A stretch of 64,000 nucleotides of DNA from CBDDDW01 sp965226805 (GTDB taxonomy: Bacteria > Chloroflexota > Dehalococcoidia > Lucifugimonadales > JAGWBF01), in assembly GCA_965226805.1 (NCBI GenBank), contig CBDDDW010000027.1, forward strand, positions 1-64,000, in the 5' to 3' direction. A program made the translations under genes and the position numbers. Positions 60,550-64,000 of the stretch are shown piece by piece. Each line of letters begins with the position of its first letter. The first letter of the stretch is position 1. Under the pieces are notes generated by a model. That model worked only from the letters and a program-made list of their open reading frames with translations. It had not been told where the DNA came from and did not search any database.

Positions 60550-61767
60550 TCAGGTAGTGTAGGCACTGTTAAAGGTCACATACTCCTCGCTGAGGTTACA
60601 CCCCCAAGCCGTGGCTTGGCCCTCGCCGAGATTGAGCTTGATACGAAAAGACACCTCGGTACCCTGCATAAGGGCCACCACCCCATCTCTATGGAATGGA
60701 ATGGGCCGGCCGCCTTCCATGATGCAAACGTCGTTAACGTAAAGGGCGATCTTTCCCTCGTCCACATCCGCGCCACTCCTGCCAACGGCCGCAATGATCC
60801 TTCCCCAGTTGGGATCGGCGCCGTGGACCGCCGTCTTAACCAGACTGGAGGACACCACCGTTCTGGCCGCCAATCGCGCCGATGCAATACTGGTGGCCCC
60901 TTCGACGGTGACTTCAATCAGTTTGCTGGCCCCTTCCCCATCCCTGGCGATCTCTTTGGCCAGGTAGATACACATCTGGTTGAGGGCCTGTTCGAACAGG
61001 TTACCCTCGGGGGATCCCTCGTCGATAGCTCCCGCTCCCGCACTCCCGTTCGCAAAGATGAGAACGGTGTCACTCGGGCTTGTGTCGCCGTCCACGGACA
61101 GCATGTTGAAGGTGGAGTCCGCGGCCTGTTTGAGGGCTTTTCGCAAATAGGCGCTACCTATCTCCGCGTCGGTCGTCAGGTAACAGAGCATGGTGGCCAT
61201 GTTGGGGTGGATCATGCCTGAGCCCTTTGTGATCCCCCCTATGGTTACCGCCTTGCCTCCCACTTCAAAAGATACCGATCCCTCCTTCGGCCTGGTATCG
61301 GTGGTGAGGATGGCCCTGGCTAGGTCGTGACCGCCGTCCTTGGATAGCTCTACTCGGCCAATTCCTGACCGTATAAGGGCCATCGGCAGTTCTACCCCGA
61401 TGATTCCAGTGCTGCCGACCAGCATCTCTTCATGTTGCAGTCCCAAGTGCCTCGCCGCCTGGGAGGCCATATCTTGAGCGTCGGCCAGGCCCTGCTCCCC
61501 AACGCATGCGTTGGCGATCCCACTGACGACGACTAGGGCTCTGGCCTTCCCCTGGGAGACCCGCTCCCGAGTAAGCGTGACCGAAGGAGATATGACCGCG
61601 CTGGTGGTGAACACGCCGGCGACCGTCCCGGCCACTTGGGAAAGTAGCATGCCCAGGTCCAGTTTGTCTTCGGCGTAGGTCTTGAGGCCGGCGTAGGTTG
61701 CGCCCGCAGTGAACCCCTGAGGGTCGGTGACGGTGCCGCCAGCTCTAAAGGTGATTTCCGGTGCCAT
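60550..61767 (-). CDS. argJ: Bifunctional glutamate N-acetyltransferase / amino-acid N-acetyltransferase
   Basis: ArgJ recycles the acetyl group from acetylornithine to glutamate and, in bifunctional forms, can use acetyl-CoA. The 405 residues contain the self-cleavage site in KGSGMIHPNMATMLCYL, where the Thr of ATML becomes the N-terminal nucleophile of the beta chain. VNDVCIMEGGRPIPF and DPNWGRIIAAVGRSGAD are also present. The C-terminal Asn-Ser-Ala-Tyr-Thr-Thr is typical. With argJ present, a separate argE is not needed. argC and argF are not in the window. Confidence 0.95.
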   Translation of the reverse strand: MAPEITFRAGGTVTDPQGFTAGATYAGLKTYAEDKLDLGMLLSQVAGTVAGVFTTSAVISPSVTLTRERVSQGKARALVVVSGIANACVGEQGLADAQDMASQAARHLGLQHEEMLVGSTGIIGVELPMALIRSGIGRVELSKDGGHDLARAILTTDTRPKEGSVSFEVGGKAVTIGGITKGSGMIHPNMATMLCYLTTDAEIGSAYLRKALKQAADSTFNMLSVDGDTSPSDTVLIFANGSAGAGAIDEGSPEGNLFEQALNQMCIYLAKEIARDGEGASKLIEVTVEGATSIASARLAARTVVSSSLVKTAVHGADPNWGRIIAAVGRSGADVDEGKIALYVNDVCIMEGGRPIPFHRDGVVALMQGTEVSFRIKLNLGEGQATAWGCNLSEEYVTFNSAYTT

Positions 61768-61835
61768 ATATTCGTCCTTCCTCCAGCGCTACCCCTGAGG
61801 AGGCGTGGAGGCCTGATTCGGTGCATTGGAGTATA

Positions 61836-64000
61836 TCACAACACCGATTTCTCCCGCACCACTACGTTCACCAGGCGCCCTGGCACGTAGAATATCTTAT
61901 CAGGCTGCCTTTCGCTGTCGATATAGTTCCTCTTCCTCAGGCTCTCCAGGGCCTTGTTCCTCGCCTCTTCTTCTGAGATGTCCGCCGGCACGGCTATCTT
62001 GTCTCTCAGCTTCCCATTCACCTGCACCACCAACGTTATTTCCTCATCTGCAGCCAGCTCATCATCCCATTCAGGGAACATCTGGTTATGGATGCTATAC
62101 GGGTGGCCGGTGCGCTCCCAGAGCTCTTCTGCCACGTGGGGGGCTAAGGGCGCCATCATGAGGAGAAAACTCTCGATCCCCTCGAGCCAAAGGCTTTCGT
62201 TCACGCCTTCCGGGGCCTCCCAGAGCCTGTTCAAATGGTTGGTGTAGCTCATCAGCGCGGCGATGGCAGTGTTGAATTTGAACCTGTCCAGGTCCCTGTA
62301 CACCCTCTTAATCGTCTGGTGCAGGGTACGCGTGGCCGTCCGATTCCATTGGTCCCAAAACTCGTGATCCTCGGGCCTTTGAGCGGGCCTTGTCGATGGG
62401 TCTCGTTGGGAGACCTCCCAGACACGGTTTAGCCAGCGGGCTACCCCATTCATGCCCGCGGTGCTCCAGGGTCCACCCTGGTCCCATGGACCCAGGAACA
62501 TCAAGAAACATCGGACAGAATCGGCGCCCAGGCTCTTAACATGCTCATCAGGATTGACCACGTTCCCACGGCTCTTGCTCATTTTCTCCGAGTCTTCACC
62601 CAGGATGACTCCCTGGTTGTACAGCTGAAGAAACGGTTCATCGAACTCCACCAGGCCGATGTCTCGAAGGGCCTTGGTGAAGAACCGGGAATACAGCAGA
62701 TGCATGACGGCGTGTTCGGCCCCGCCGGTGTACTGCCGTACCGGCATCCACTGGCGGAGGACCTCGGGGTCAAAAGGGCCCGCGTCGTACTTTGGGCTGG
62801 TGAAACGCTCCATGTACCACGAGGAGTCCACGAAAGTGTCCATGGTGTCGGTCTCTCTCCTGGCCGCGCCGCCACAGCGTGGACATGAGGTGTTGACGAA
62901 ACCCTCGTGCATGGCCAGGGGGGACTCCCCCGTGGGTTTGAATTCGGCATCCGGAGGGAGCAGCACCGGAAGATCGGCCTCGGGCACCGGCACCGTCCCG
63001 CAGACATCGCAGTAGACCATGGGTATGGGTGTGCCCCAATAGCGCTGGCGTGATATAAGCCAGTCCCTGAGGCGGTAGGACACGCTCCGCTTTCCCCAGC
63101 CCCGGCTTTCCACGAAATCGGCGATACTATCCATCCCCTCGGCGCTGGGCGGTCCGTCGAACCAGCCCGAGTTCACCATTACGCCCTCTTGCAGATAGGC
63201 CTCGCTTAGCGGCTCCCCGTCCCAATCCGGGGGGGAAATAACCACCCTTATGGTCAGCCCGTACTTTTGGGCGAACTCGAAGTCCCGCTGGTCATGGGCT
63301 GGGACCCCCATCACAGCCCCCGTGCCGTAGCTCATCAGCGCATAGTCTGCGATGAAGATGGGGACCTTCTCCCCATTGAGGTGGTTGGTGATATAGCTGC
63401 CCAGGAATACCCCCGTCTTCTCCTTCTCGGCGGCCAGCCGCTCTAGCTCCGTCTGGCGACGGGCCTCCTGCACGTACGCTTCGACTTCCGCCCGGCGGTC
63501 CGGAGTCGTGAGCTTCTCGACCAGGGGATGCTCCGGAGCCAGCACCAGGAAGGTGACTCCGAAGATGGTGTCTATGCGCGTAGTAAAGGTCCGTATCTCG
63601 GTTTCATCCAGACCGCAGTGGGAGATATCGAAGCTGATCTCCACGCCCTCACTTCGACCCACCCAGTTGCGCTGCATCACCAGGATTTTGTCCGGCCAGT
63701 CCTTGAGTCCGCTGAAGTCCAAGAGGCGGTCGGCGTAGGCAGTTATCTTCAAGAACCACTGGGCCAGGTCGCGCCGGGTAATCGGGGTGTCACACCGCTC
63801 GCACCTGCCGTTCAGCACCTGCTCATTGGCCAGGACCGTCTGGCAGGAGGGACACCACACCACCGGGGCCTTCGCCCTGTAAGCCAGGCCTTGTTCGTAG
63901 AGTTTGAGGAAGAACCACTGGTTCCAAGTGTAGTACTCGGGGAGGCAACAGACTACCTCCCGGTCCCAGTCGTACATGGCCCCCATGCTCCCCAGTTGCC
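61836..64000 (-). CDS. leuS: Leucyl-tRNA synthetase (5' partial)
   Basis: This class I synthetase runs off the right end of the window; the reading frame is still open at 64000. The visible 720 or so residues begin near GAMYDWDREVVCC, so about 100 residues with the HIGH motif are missing. Seen here are the zinc-type WCPSCQTVLANEQV region, the editing domain (TRIDTIFGVTFLVLAPEHPL, GTGAVMGVPAHDQRDF), the catalytic KMSKSRGNVVNPDEHV, and the C-terminal domain (VVQVNGKLRDKIAVPAD). It is transcribed into argJ, 68 bases downstream. Confidence 0.95.
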   Translation of the reverse strand, partial: QLGSMGAMYDWDREVVCCLPEYYTWNQWFFLKLYEQGLAYRAKAPVVWCPSCQTVLANEQVLNGRCERCDTPITRRDLAQWFLKITAYADRLLDFSGLKDWPDKILVMQRNWVGRSEGVEISFDISHCGLDETEIRTFTTRIDTIFGVTFLVLAPEHPLVEKLTTPDRRAEVEAYVQEARRQTELERLAAEKEKTGVFLGSYITNHLNGEKVPIFIADYALMSYGTGAVMGVPAHDQRDFEFAQKYGLTIRVVISPPDWDGEPLSEAYLQEGVMVNSGWFDGPPSAEGMDSIADFVESRGWGKRSVSYRLRDWLISRQRYWGTPIPMVYCDVCGTVPVPEADLPVLLPPDAEFKPTGESPLAMHEGFVNTSCPRCGGAARRETDTMDTFVDSSWYMERFTSPKYDAGPFDPEVLRQWMPVRQYTGGAEHAVMHLLYSRFFTKALRDIGLVEFDEPFLQLYNQGVILGEDSEKMSKSRGNVVNPDEHVKSLGADSVRCFLMFLGPWDQGGPWSTAGMNGVARWLNRVWEVSQRDPSTRPAQRPEDHEFWDQWNRTATRTLHQTIKRVYRDLDRFKFNTAIAALMSYTNHLNRLWEAPEGVNESLWLEGIESFLLMMAPLAPHVAEELWERTGHPYSIHNQMFPEWDDELAADEEITLVVQVNGKLRDKIAVPADISEEEARNKALESLRKRNYIDSERQPDKIFYVPGRLVNVVVREKSVL

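Overview
The window is a gene-dense stretch (about 60 percent GC, short intergenic gaps, both strands used) of a bacterial chromosome, with no rRNA, tRNA, phage or CRISPR seen. The likely source is a Chloroflexota lineage near the Dehalococcoidia. This is inferred from the gene order rpsB-tsf-pyrH-frr-uppS-cdsA-dxr-rseP-ispG-proS, a fused AccD-AccA carboxyltransferase, an N-terminally extended RecG, a UPF0182 membrane protein, F420 genes and abundant intergenic palindromic repeats. No marker gene was compared, so the assignment is an inference.

Region by region: 1-9307 (+) is a translation, nucleotide and isoprenoid/envelope block ending in proS, which overlaps a convergent SDR gene. 10387-14358 (+) is a methylmalonyl-CoA module: split mutase, epimerase and an acyl-CoA dehydrogenase. 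14413-17114 (+) begins with a clear sigma-70 promoter and carries DUF177, rpmF, fabD, nusB and acpP. 17284-24247 (+) holds a type-4-like uracil-DNA glycosylase, RNase J, FtsK and the fused AccDA. 24285-29812 (-) holds Mrp with a separate DUF59 partner, then uvrB, ruvA, ruvC and a YebC-type regulator; ruvB diverges at 29997. 31198-38107 (+) is a coenzyme F420 locus (NIPSNAP protein, cofG, cofH, cofD, cofC, a small membrane protein and an LLM-type oxidoreductase). 38643-40289 (+) has an HpaI-type aldolase and fabI. 40302-43350 (-) has a GrdB/PrdB-family gene with an in-frame TGA, and argS. 44017-45749 is an IS1380-family insertion sequence next to recG. 48359-51194 (-) encodes a FakB/FakA-like pair, divergent from rpmB. 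52001-64000 (-) is rpe and an arginine biosynthesis run (argH, argG, argD, UPF0182, argB, argJ), ending in leuS, which runs off the window.

The most notable observation is at 40302-41492. Two open frames of the glycine/sarcosine/betaine/D-proline reductase selenoprotein B family are joined in frame through one TGA, which lies where the family has selenocysteine (a U-x-x-C motif). A small hairpin follows the TGA at the spacing expected of a bacterial SECIS. Standard annotation would split this gene or call it broken.

Other points of interest are a three-copy, roughly 170-193 bp MITE-like element with terminal inverted repeats, one copy of which ends a staphylococcal-nuclease-like gene remnant. 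There are also several other intergenic repeat families, a Mrp-type ATPase lacking its usual CxxC, an F420 cluster without cofE, and a UPF0182 gene translationally coupled to argD.
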